Part shown: one piece after another, positions 1 through 6,145 of the stretch
Numbering within the stretch: the first letter of the stretch is position 1
Layout of the letters: each line of letters opens with the position of its first letter
Assembly (NCBI GenBank): GCA_000403035.1
Contig: AQSL01000124.1
Span: 1 to 16,431, forward strand
Reading direction: 5' to 3'
Source of the DNA: Candidatus Latescibacter anaerobius SCGC AAA252-E07
Lineage (GTDB): Bacteria > Latescibacterota > Latescibacteria > Latescibacterales > Latescibacteraceae
Length of the DNA stretch: 16,431 nucleotides
Position numbers and translations under genes: made by a program
The notes under the pieces: model-generated
What the model saw: only the letters and a program-made list of their open reading frames with translations
Told to the model about the DNA's origin: nothing
Databases searched by the model: none

Positions 1-2
1 TG

Positions 3-23
3 CCTTATCCCTTATCCCTTAAT
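3..23. repeat. short tandem repeat, three 7-bp units
   Basis: Three consecutive heptamers, CCTTATC, CCTTATC and CCTTAAT, run up to the stop codon of the MerR-type gene at the left edge. This is seen directly. No function is evident, and the array may continue outside the window. Confidence 0.45.
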
Positions 24-382
24 TATAATTCTTCCACCATATCAATAATCCCGAGAAGTTCGTTATTAATTTCAGTTATTTCATTTTTTGTCTTGATTTT
101 CTCAAACGGTATTTCAATTTGATGATCATCTATGACAGTACAGTTTGATTTCAGATGTTTTTTTGCTCCTTCGATAGTGTATTTTTCCTCGTACAGGAGT
201 TTTTTTATGAGCATGACAATTTTTATGTCGCGCTCGGTATAAGCCCTGTTTCCTGCCCTGTTTTTGCGCGGTCTGAGCTTTGAGAATTCTCCTTCCCAGT
301 ACCGTAGTATGTGCTGTTTCACATCGAGTATTTCGGACACTTCGCTGATTGAATAGTACCGTTTCTTTTTCTGTTCAGCCAT
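23..382 (-). CDS. small MerR-family transcriptional regulator
   Basis: This encodes a 119-residue cytoplasmic DNA-binding protein of the MerR type. Residues about 9-80 form the winged-helix domain: YYSISEVSEIL (9-19) begins the helix-turn-helix, ILRYWE follows at about 25-30, and the wing shows RKNRAGNRAY and then TERDI. LLYEEKYTIEGAKKHL is typical of the short MerR proteins found near core genes in many bacteria. The remaining roughly 40 residues are charged and helical and carry no cysteine cluster, so a metal-sensing role is unlikely; the ligand, if any, is unknown. The ATG at 382 has a GGAG ribosome-binding site 6 nt upstream. The gene follows gpsA after a gap of about 180 nt, so it may have its own promoter. 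The MerR assignment is firm; target genes cannot be inferred. Confidence 0.85.
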   Translation of the reverse strand: MAEQKKKRYYSISEVSEILDVKQHILRYWEGEFSKLRPRKNRAGNRAYTERDIKIVMLIKKLLYEEKYTIEGAKKHLKSNCTVIDDHQIEIPFEKIKTKNEITEINNELLGIIDMVEEL

Positions 383-564
383 TTTTAACTCCGAAAAAAA
401 TGTTCAATGATTCCTTTTTGATGAAACACCGGATTACAAGACTATAACGATGAAAAAAATTGCAAAACATCAAGTGGATACTCTGTATCTCAGCGCTTTT
501 TTTTGGGGGATAATTCCTCTTTTCAGGTATGGCGCTGCCGTACAATAATCACCCGGATTTTGTA

Positions 565-1557
565 TTATTCCGATTTCCTGTCGCGCAACATAAGTTCTGA
601 GACGGTTTCTTCCGGCAACTTGCCTTCGAAAAGAACCCCGTAAACCTGTTCGGTAATAGGCATATCTACGTTATGATTCTTTGAATATTCGTAAACCGCC
701 CTGGTGGTCGGTACTCCCTCGGCTACCATAATCATTTTATCCAGTATGTCTTTCAGGGACCGTGTCTTGACGAGTTCTTCGCCTAACCTGCGATTACGGG
801 AATGGGAACTCATGCAGGTTGTAATGAGGTCGCCTATGCCCGAAAGACCGTTAAAGGTATTCGGTTTTGCACCTAACAGAATCCCGAAACGCATCATTTC
901 CACGATACCGCGTGTCATGAGAGCGCTCTTTGCGTTTGTGCCAAACCCCAGACCATCGCATAATCCCGCAGCGATCGCAATAATATTTTTCAATGCCCCG
1001 CCAAGCTGCACACCGAGCGGATCATCAGAGGTATACACCCTGAACTTCGGTGTCATAAAAACATCCTGTACGGTATAGGCGGCATCATGATCCTCTGAGG
1101 CGGAAACAATAGTCGTGGGCATCCCACGGGCAACCTCTGATGCTATACATGGACCGGACAGGGCAACAAGCGGGTGTTCCGGTACCTCATCGGCAATAAT
1201 CCCGGTCATGGTCTTGAGCGTTTCCAATTCGAGGCCTTTTGAGAGCGAGACCACAATTGCTTTATCGGGTAAACTACCGGTTTCCTTCAACAGCCGTGCA
1301 GTGCCACGCATTGTCGAAGATGGAACGACAAAAACAACCATATCGACACCATCGACCGCTGCCTTAAGAGAAGACGTGACAAAAATATCTTCCGGGACCG
1401 TGTAACCTTTCAGGTAGGTTTGATTTTCCCTGTTCACTCTCATATCTTCGGCAAGCTTTTCGTTGAATTCCCAGAGATTCACACCGTTGCCGTTTGCATT
1501 GAGAAGAAGGGATATGGTGGTTCCCCAGTTTCCCGCGCCGAGAACAGCTATCTTCAT
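565..1557 (-). CDS. gpsA: glycerol-3-phosphate dehydrogenase [NAD(P)+]
   Basis: GpsA reduces dihydroxyacetone phosphate to sn-glycerol-3-phosphate in the cytoplasm, supplying the backbone for phospholipids. The 330-residue length is normal. The nucleotide-binding loop GAGNWG is at residues 7-12, SLSKGLE at 104-110, LSGP at 133-136, the catalytic lysine in LKN at K190, and the substrate-binding SRNRR at 253-257. Minor departures from the usual consensus are C137 after LSGP (usually Ser) and T207 in GFGTNAK (usually Asp or Asn); neither removes a catalytic residue. The start overlaps the plsY stop as ATGA (1554-1557) and has a strong AGGAGGGGG ribosome-binding site at 1563-1571, inside plsY. 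The two genes are therefore translationally coupled, which fits their joint role: G3P supply, then its acylation. Confidence 0.97.
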   Translation of the reverse strand: MKIAVLGAGNWGTTISLLLNANGNGVNLWEFNEKLAEDMRVNRENQTYLKGYTVPEDIFVTSSLKAAVDGVDMVVFVVPSSTMRGTARLLKETGSLPDKAIVVSLSKGLELETLKTMTGIIADEVPEHPLVALSGPCIASEVARGMPTTIVSASEDHDAAYTVQDVFMTPKFRVYTSDDPLGVQLGGALKNIIAIAAGLCDGLGFGTNAKSALMTRGIVEMMRFGILLGAKPNTFNGLSGIGDLITTCMSSHSRNRRLGEELVKTRSLKDILDKMIMVAEGVPTTRAVYEYSKNHNVDMPITEQVYGVLFEGKLPEETVSELMLRDRKSE

Positions 1558-2183
1558 TTTTTCCCCCTCCTGCCGAATCTGTTTTCCGCGCCGCTGAGAA
1601 GCCTTGCAATGTTAGACCTGTGCCTGAGTATAACAAGAGCGCCGACAATCAAAGCAATGACCGCCACCGGTATCGAAAGATTTCCCCTTGCCAGACCAAG
1701 CACGATAATGAAAAGCGGCAGTGCCGCAGCCGAAACGATACTCCCCAGTGAAACATACCCCGTGCCGAATGTCAGACTGCACCAGACAATCACCGTGAGA
1801 AGCGAAGGAATCGGGGCAAGCCCCAGGAATACTCCGAACGCTGTTCCCACTCCCTTCCCGCCTTTAAAACCGGCAAATACAGTCCACACATGTCCCGATA
1901 CCACCGCTAAACCAGCGCATATCATCCGAATCTCCACGGATATTCCCCCATCGGAAGGCAGTAACACCGGAAGGAAATAAACCGTAAAAAATCCTTTCAA
2001 AATATCGATGAGCCCGACCGCTATGCCTATCTTTTTCCCGAGTACACGTAACGTATTTGTCGCCCCCGGGTTATGACTGCCATAGCCACGGATGTCAATG
2101 CCGCGAAACAGTTTCCCCGCAATAATGCTTGTCGGAATCGAGCCGATACTATAGGCGCAGATAATCAGGAGTAAAATCCACAT
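1554..2183 (-). CDS. plsY: acyl-phosphate:glycerol-3-phosphate acyltransferase
   Basis: PlsY is an integral inner-membrane enzyme that transfers an acyl group from acyl-phosphate to glycerol-3-phosphate, giving lysophosphatidate, the first step of phospholipid synthesis. The 209-residue protein is mostly hydrophobic helices and has all three family motifs: GSIPTSIIAGK (14-24), continuing into RGYGSHNPGATN (32-43); GHVWTVFAGFKGGKGVGT (97-114), the phosphate-binding loop; and HRSNIARLLSGAE (188-200). IDILKG at 59-64 is also characteristic. There is no recognisable Shine-Dalgarno sequence before the ATG at 2183. A promoter-like TTGCTT-17-TATCAT lies immediately upstream, so a leaderless mRNA is possible. 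In other bacteria this gene often follows der directly; here the URO-D gene and the XRE cassette stand between them. Confidence 0.97.
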   Translation of the reverse strand: MWILLLIICAYSIGSIPTSIIAGKLFRGIDIRGYGSHNPGATNTLRVLGKKIGIAVGLIDILKGFFTVYFLPVLLPSDGGISVEIRMICAGLAVVSGHVWTVFAGFKGGKGVGTAFGVFLGLAPIPSLLTVIVWCSLTFGTGYVSLGSIVSAAALPLFIIVLGLARGNLSIPVAVIALIVGALVILRHRSNIARLLSGAENRFGRRGKK

Positions 2184-2189
2184 GAAGTA

Positions 2190-2218
2190 ATGATAGTAAA
2201 TGCTTATCAGAAAAGCAA
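2190..2218 (-). promoter_or_regulatory. candidate plsY-gpsA promoter (leaderless geometry)
   Basis: On the minus strand, TTGCTT (2213-2218) and TATCAT (2190-2195, five of six matches to the -10 consensus) are separated by 17 nt. Only 6 nt separate the -10 from the plsY ATG, so the predicted transcription start falls at or beside the start codon. The absence of a ribosome-binding site fits a leaderless transcript. This rests on consensus matching only. Confidence 0.35.
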
Positions 2219-2289
2219 AAACAAAAAATGATAATTCACGAAAGAAATGAATATTTTTTTATCACAATGGAGATGAATGTAAAAAATAC

Positions 2290-2318
2290 TTGACATTATG
2301 TAATAAATATATTACATT
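2290..2318 (+). promoter_or_regulatory. candidate promoter of the membrane protein/XRE cassette
   Basis: A perfect TTGACA (2290-2295) is followed after 17 nt by TACATT (2313-2318, four of six consensus matches). The predicted transcription start is near 2325, leaving about 50 nt of leader before the ATG at 2376. The repeat half-sites described at 2293-2327 overlap both promoter elements. Confidence 0.55.
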
Positions 2319-2327
2319 ATGTAATGT
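2293..2327. promoter_or_regulatory. candidate operator: repeated ATGTAAT/ATTACAT half-sites
   Basis: ATTACATTATGTAAT (2311-2325) is a perfect 7-1-7 palindrome. A further ATGTAAT at 2298-2304 lies exactly 21 bp upstream of the palindrome's right arm and is inverted relative to its left arm. The 11-mer CATTATGTAAT thus occurs twice (2294-2304 and 2315-2325), two helical turns apart, on the same DNA face. The sites cover the spacer and -10 of the cassette promoter. By analogy with other promoter-proximal XRE regulators, the XRE protein encoded at 3082-3294 probably binds here and represses its own transcription; this is inferred. Confidence 0.55.
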
Positions 2328-2375
2328 TGACAATACATGCTTTCTTTAGTACCCTATAAAAAAAGGAGCGTCGTC

Positions 2376-3080
2376 ATGAATCGATATGAAAAAATTGCCT
2401 GGTTTAACCTGGCTATAGCCGGGCTTTCGGTGGTGTTGTATGTAATACTGTTTCTGTTTCTGAGAACGAGATACGACGTATTTCTGAGCGCTCAGGTCGC
2501 CACCTCTGCCTTTGCTCTGATTGCTCTGACTGCATTCGGCCCGCTCATGTTTAAAAAAAGTGGGGCTATAATCGATGAGCAGGGCACAGTTATCCGGCAA
2601 AAATATAGAGTGTATAAATATATTTTATTCTGGGCGGTTTACATCAGTATTTTCTTTGGGATATGGATATGGGCGAAAGTTGCAGGTACAATTTCAGATC
2701 AAGTTAAGGTTTTAATTGTGTTTATGTATGTTAGTATACCTGCTTTTATTGTTTTCACTTTTTACCGGTATCTGAAAAAGCAGAAAGAATCAAAGTTGAT
2801 AAATGATGAGCAAAACCTATCTGATGTTTTTTTATACGGGCCGGACATGGATGAGAGGGACTTAAAAATCCATCGAACGGCAAGGTGGAGTGGTTTTGGT
2901 GCTTTTTGGGTGATCTATGTTTTTGGGCTCATAGGTACCTGGGGATGGTTGAATTACATGGGTTACCGTTCAATTTCCATAGAAGTCAGTATCCTGCCTC
3001 TTTTTGTATTTGGTGCATTTATACTGATTTATATAGTTGATTCTATCACAACCGTCATCCTTTACCGCCGGGGACAGTAA
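2376..3080 (+). CDS. six-helix membrane protein with an internal duplication, partner of XRE regulator
   Basis: A 234-residue integral membrane protein of no firmly known function. Hydrophobic segments are at about 10-29, 38-59, 82-103, 109-129, 172-195 and 202-224. Residues about 67-134 and 159-232 look like two copies of one unit at a constant offset of 92: D67E68/D159E160, F85W86/F177W178, Y89/Y181, G95/G187, W97/W189, W99/W191 and G104/G196. The second copy opens with DERDLKIH, resembling the acidic-arginine motif in small membrane proteins (DUF2178-like) encoded beside short XRE regulators; this family link is tentative. I chose the ATG at 2376 over 2337 because AGGAG stands 8 nt before it, while 2337 lies almost at the predicted transcription start. 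The gene ends one base before the XRE ATG, so the two are coupled. Confidence 0.75.
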   Translation: MNRYEKIAWFNLAIAGLSVVLYVILFLFLRTRYDVFLSAQVATSAFALIALTAFGPLMFKKSGAIIDEQGTVIRQKYRVYKYILFWAVYISIFFGIWIWAKVAGTISDQVKVLIVFMYVSIPAFIVFTFYRYLKKQKESKLINDEQNLSDVFLYGPDMDERDLKIHRTARWSGFGAFWVIYVFGLIGTWGWLNYMGYRSISIEVSILPLFVFGAFILIYIVDSITTVILYRRGQ

Positions 3081-3081
3081 G

Positions 3082-3294
3082 ATGAAAAAACCGGAACTGA
3101 AGAATACAATACGACGGTTTCGTTTTCATAACGGCGAAATGACCCAGGAAGAGCTTGCCAACCGTGTCGGTGTCACCCGTCAGACCATAATAGCGCTCGA
3201 GGCAGATAAATATGTGCCGTCTCTCGCTCTTGCTTTCAGGATTGCGCGGGTTTTTAAAGTAACGGTAGAAGAGATATTTCAATTTGAGGAATAA
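3082..3294 (+). CDS. small XRE-family (Cro/CI-type) transcriptional regulator
   Basis: A 70-residue protein that is essentially one Cro/CI helix-turn-helix domain. MTQEELANRVGVTRQTIIALE (about 20-40) contains both helices of the motif, followed by KYVPSLALAFRIARVFKV and the terminal VEEIFQFEE. Short regulators of this kind are commonly paired with small membrane proteins. The ATG at 3082 begins one base after the stop of the membrane gene, with GGGG about 8 nt upstream; the earlier in-frame start at 3037 lies inside the upstream gene and is not needed. The likely role is control of its own two-gene operon through the half-sites at 2293-2327. It is not obviously an antitoxin, because the partner is a large multi-pass protein. 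Confidence 0.88.
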   Translation: MKKPELKNTIRRFRFHNGEMTQEELANRVGVTRQTIIALEADKYVPSLALAFRIARVFKVTVEEIFQFEE

Positions 3295-3315
3295 TACTTA
3301 TTTGCAATAATACGA

Positions 3316-3346
3316 ATAAATATCAAATATTTGATTTATGATTTTT
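3316..3346 (+). terminator. possible weak terminator after the XRE cassette
   Basis: The 14-bp palindrome ATCAAATATTTGAT (3322-3335) is followed within 6 nt by ATTTTT. The stem is all A-T apart from one G-C pair, so it would be weak. It lies between the convergent XRE and URO-D genes, where a terminator is expected. Confidence 0.3.
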
Positions 3347-3386
3347 AAAGCATTTTGTAATTTATCATGTGTAAATTTATAAAAAA

Positions 3387-3416
3387 TTTATCCGCGTTTA
3401 TCCGCGTTTATCTGTG
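3387..3416. repeat. tandem 10-bp repeat, three units
   Basis: TTTATCCGCG occurs twice in a row (3387-3396 and 3397-3406), followed by the diverged unit TTTATCTGTG (3407-3416). It lies 20 nt beyond the stop codon of the URO-D-like gene, in the convergent intergenic region. No coding function or hairpin was seen. Confidence 0.6.
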
Positions 3417-3435
3417 GCTAATAAGGAGAAAATTA

Positions 3436-4719
3436 TTATCCTCTCTCCGCCTCTTCCCTGGCAATACGGCACCACCGTATGACATTCTGAGGATTGTTTC
3501 CTATCGTATGGTTGTCTTTCATAATTATCTCGAGGCGGCAGTCACGGCATATCGTTATCGCTTTTCTCAGGGACGAACGTATACGGTCCTCATCAATCAC
3601 GGGGACTGCGATATCGGTCGGAATCGGTTTCATGGAATAAATATATCGGTCGCCCAGCTTCTCCGCCATATCTGCCAGATTTGCCCAGGGAGATACCGAC
3701 ACACGTCTCAGGCGCGGGATGTTCTGAACGAAATGCCAGCGACTGTCCAGCGGCTCGCAGCAACCGTAACAGTTAAGCCCGAACCTCTCAAGGATGGGAA
3801 GCTGGTACGGAAAAATAAACTCTCCGAACATCTCCGGCGACCAGGGTGAGGTTTCCTGGCTCTCGCAGAATCCCCACATGTCAATCGTCCTGACCTTCCT
3901 GCCATCGAAATTTTTTCCGGGAAGTTCATGTGTCCAGCCGAATCCCCCCGAACCCACATACGTTCCATCCGTATTCAGTCCCAGAAGGCCATTTTCTTCG
4001 AGGAAATCAAGCTTGGCAAGCGTGCCGTCCCGTAAAATCCCCATTACCTGTTTGAGTTCATCCGGGTGGTCGAAAATGTCATACATGATCTGCTCGAGCC
4101 CGCGAATATTTACAAGCGTCCATGTCATACCCAGTGTCCACCACCAGCTTCCCTTGATACGGACAGTCAAACAGTCGCCGAGAACCTCATCGGCAAGCGT
4201 GAGCACTCTTTCGGTCATCTCGTAATCAACCATGATCCGCGGGGGATGAAGCTTGTCCATGTCATCAAAAGATTTCAATGGGGCATCCCACACATATGAG
4301 CCGCCGTTCGCGCCGCCGATTTTTGTTTCATGCATCCCCCAGTCGCTTTCTTCAAAGACATAGGGAATGGTAAAATACGGCTCCACAACTCTGTCATCAC
4401 CCATGGTTTCACCCCAGAAAATTTCCTTCCTGAGCATCATTTCCCATCCACGTGCAAGTTCACCCCTGCATTCCATATCGGCATCGGTAATAATTTCATT
4501 CCAGCCGTTCTCCGGATCGCAGAAAATGACCGGGCGCGTCGGTTCGAGGGCGTTGTGATGGTACCATAGGTCACGTTTTTCGTTCTCGATCGGCCGTGCG
4601 GCAAGCTCGGAAACCTTACATGCCAGACGCCGGAGCGTTTCACGGTCGGAGTTGTCAATACGAACGGTATCCGCTTTAACTGTTTTCCTGGCAAGTGTTG
4701 ACTGGGTTTGGTCTGTCAT
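3436..4719 (-). CDS. URO-D-fold protein (uroporphyrinogen decarboxylase/corrinoid methyltransferase superfamily)
   Basis: A 427-residue soluble protein that resembles the divergent branch of the uroporphyrinogen decarboxylase superfamily (PF01208-like), which also includes methylcobalamin:CoM methyltransferases. Recognition rests on the overall pattern: RIKGSWWWTLGMTWTLVN (187-204), a CYGCCEPLD segment with C317, C320 and C321, SVSPWANLADMAEKLGDRY (341-359), and the terminal KDNHTIGNNPQNVIRWC. The amino-terminal Arg-rich signature of true haem-pathway HemE is absent, so I do not call it hemE. The clustered cysteines could bind metal, as the zinc site of the methyltransferases does, but no corrinoid protein is encoded nearby. 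The gene follows der by only 36 nt and may be cotranscribed. The ATG has no clear ribosome-binding site; an in-frame stop lies just upstream. Substrate unknown. Confidence 0.78.
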   Translation of the reverse strand: MTDQTQSTLARKTVKADTVRIDNSDRETLRRLACKVSELAARPIENEKRDLWYHHNALEPTRPVIFCDPENGWNEIITDADMECRGELARGWEMMLRKEIFWGETMGDDRVVEPYFTIPYVFEESDWGMHETKIGGANGGSYVWDAPLKSFDDMDKLHPPRIMVDYEMTERVLTLADEVLGDCLTVRIKGSWWWTLGMTWTLVNIRGLEQIMYDIFDHPDELKQVMGILRDGTLAKLDFLEENGLLGLNTDGTYVGSGGFGWTHELPGKNFDGRKVRTIDMWGFCESQETSPWSPEMFGEFIFPYQLPILERFGLNCYGCCEPLDSRWHFVQNIPRLRRVSVSPWANLADMAEKLGDRYIYSMKPIPTDIAVPVIDEDRIRSSLRKAITICRDCRLEIIMKDNHTIGNNPQNVIRWCRIAREEAERG

Positions 4720-4755
4720 ATGGAAACGTCACTTTCTATCACATTTCGGATGGAG

Positions 4756-6057
4756 TTACCTTCGCTTTTTGAAAGATATTTTTAACGGGGTACCCTTAAA
4801 ACCGTACCGTTCTCTGAGACAGCGTTCCAGGTATCTGGGAAAATTTTCTTTTACCTTTCTCACATCACTCGTGAAAATGCTAAAAGATGGGGGCTCTGTA
4901 GCATACTGGGTGCCGTAGAGAATTGAAAAATTGCCTGCACCGGGAGGAATGGGAAGCTTTTCGATAAAATCGTTGAATTCGGACGTTTTTATACGGTACT
5001 TTCGGGCTTCGTCAATTTGTAGTGCCGTTTCGATGAGCTTCGGAATCCTTTTGCCGGTAAGAGCCGAAGTAAAGACTATGGGATAATAAGTTTTGTCCGG
5101 AAGTTCATCGAGTATTTCTGTCTCGAAATTCTTCATGGTCTTGTGATCCTTCTCAACGAGATCCCATTTGTTCGCCGCTATAATAAGCCCCTTGCCCATA
5201 GTGGTCACATCATTGATTACGTTTTTTTCATAGGATGTGAGTCCCTGGCTGCTGTCAATCACCACAACAGCCACATCGCACCGTGAAAGACTCTTCTGTG
5301 TCCGCAGGTAACTGTAGTAATCGAGCGATTCCTTCAATCTGGTTATCTTTTTCAATCCGGCGGTATCCACTAAGGTAACTGCTCGGCCGTTCCATGTGAG
5401 ATGGGTGTCGGTCGAGTCACGGGTTGTTCCGGGGATATCGGTTACAAGAACTTTTTCAGAACCTGCAAGTGAATTTACAATAGATGATTTTCCCATATTG
5501 GGTCTGCCGATGATAGCTATCCTGAGCGCTTTGTCTTTTTCTTCAATTTCCGTATACACCGAAGGAAGCAGTTCAACAAGCGCATCGAGGAGATCACCGG
5601 AACCGCGCCCGGTTTTACCCGAAATGGGGTAGGGTGCTCCGAGACCCATATTATAAAATTCATACATGTCATACTCGTCACGGTTCCTGTCTATCTTGTT
5701 AACTCCGAGAACGACCGGTTTTCCGCTCTTGATTATTTCATTCCGGATATGTACATCAAAATCCGTAATACCGCTTTTCACATCCGTGATAAGAAGAATA
5801 ACATCTGCTTCCCCGATTGCGATACGGCTCTGTTCACTGACTGCAAGTTCCATTTGATCCTTGCTTGATGCTACATACCCTCCTGTATCGACGAGCATGA
5901 ACAGCCTTCCGTTCCATTCGAACTCGAAAGCGATACGGTCTCTTGTTACCCCCGGCTGAGCATCGGTTATGGCAAGAGGTTTCCTGATTATACGGTTGAA
6001 AAGAGTTGACTTGCCTACATTCGGCCTGCCAATAATTGCCACAATCGGTACATTCAT
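4756..6057 (-). CDS. der: ribosome-assembly GTPase Der (EngA)
   Basis: Der is an essential GTPase with two tandem G domains that helps mature the 50S ribosomal subunit. The 433-residue length is normal. G domain 1 has GRPNVGKST (10-18), DTGG (57-60) and NKID (120-123). G domain 2 has GRPNMGKSS (184-192), DTAG (231-234) and NKWD (296-299). The KH-like carboxy-terminal domain spans about 355-430 and ends in the basic KISFKKRR. All nucleotide-binding motifs are intact. The ATG at 6057 has GAGG 8 nt upstream. The gene sits downstream of the DUF512 gene, a common pairing in other bacteria, and upstream of the URO-D-like gene rather than plsY. Confidence 0.98.
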   Translation of the reverse strand: MNVPIVAIIGRPNVGKSTLFNRIIRKPLAITDAQPGVTRDRIAFEFEWNGRLFMLVDTGGYVASSKDQMELAVSEQSRIAIGEADVILLITDVKSGITDFDVHIRNEIIKSGKPVVLGVNKIDRNRDEYDMYEFYNMGLGAPYPISGKTGRGSGDLLDALVELLPSVYTEIEEKDKALRIAIIGRPNMGKSSIVNSLAGSEKVLVTDIPGTTRDSTDTHLTWNGRAVTLVDTAGLKKITRLKESLDYYSYLRTQKSLSRCDVAVVVIDSSQGLTSYEKNVINDVTTMGKGLIIAANKWDLVEKDHKTMKNFETEILDELPDKTYYPIVFTSALTGKRIPKLIETALQIDEARKYRIKTSEFNDFIEKLPIPPGAGNFSILYGTQYATEPPSFSIFTSDVRKVKENFPRYLERCLRERYGFKGTPLKISFKKRR

Positions 6058-6145
6058 CTATAAGACCTCAGCTTGTTTCACTTTAGACAGTAAGTTAACG
6101 ATTATATTGATAGACAATACCATTTCTATGTATTCAATAGTCGGT

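Noticed and set aside
383..564. Possible tRNA or regulatory RNA between gpsA and the MerR gene
   Set aside because: No cloverleaf, T-loop consensus or stable hairpin was found. Only weak promoter-like fragments are present.
2337..2375. Upstream ATG for the membrane protein at 2337
   Set aside because: It is about 12 nt from the predicted transcript start and has no ribosome-binding site; the ATG at 2376 has AGGAG at ideal distance.
2376..3294. Toxin-antitoxin or phage-immunity module
   Set aside because: The XRE gene is antitoxin-like in size, but its partner is a large multi-pass membrane protein with no toxin motif, and there are no phage or defence genes nearby.
3367..3849. Plus-strand frame overlapping the end of the URO-D-like gene
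   Set aside because: It is antisense to a recognisable coding region and encodes no identifiable domain or motif.
3436..4719. Calling the URO-D-like gene hemE
   Set aside because: The amino-terminal arginine signature of HemE is missing, the protein is longer than usual, and no haem-pathway gene is adjacent.
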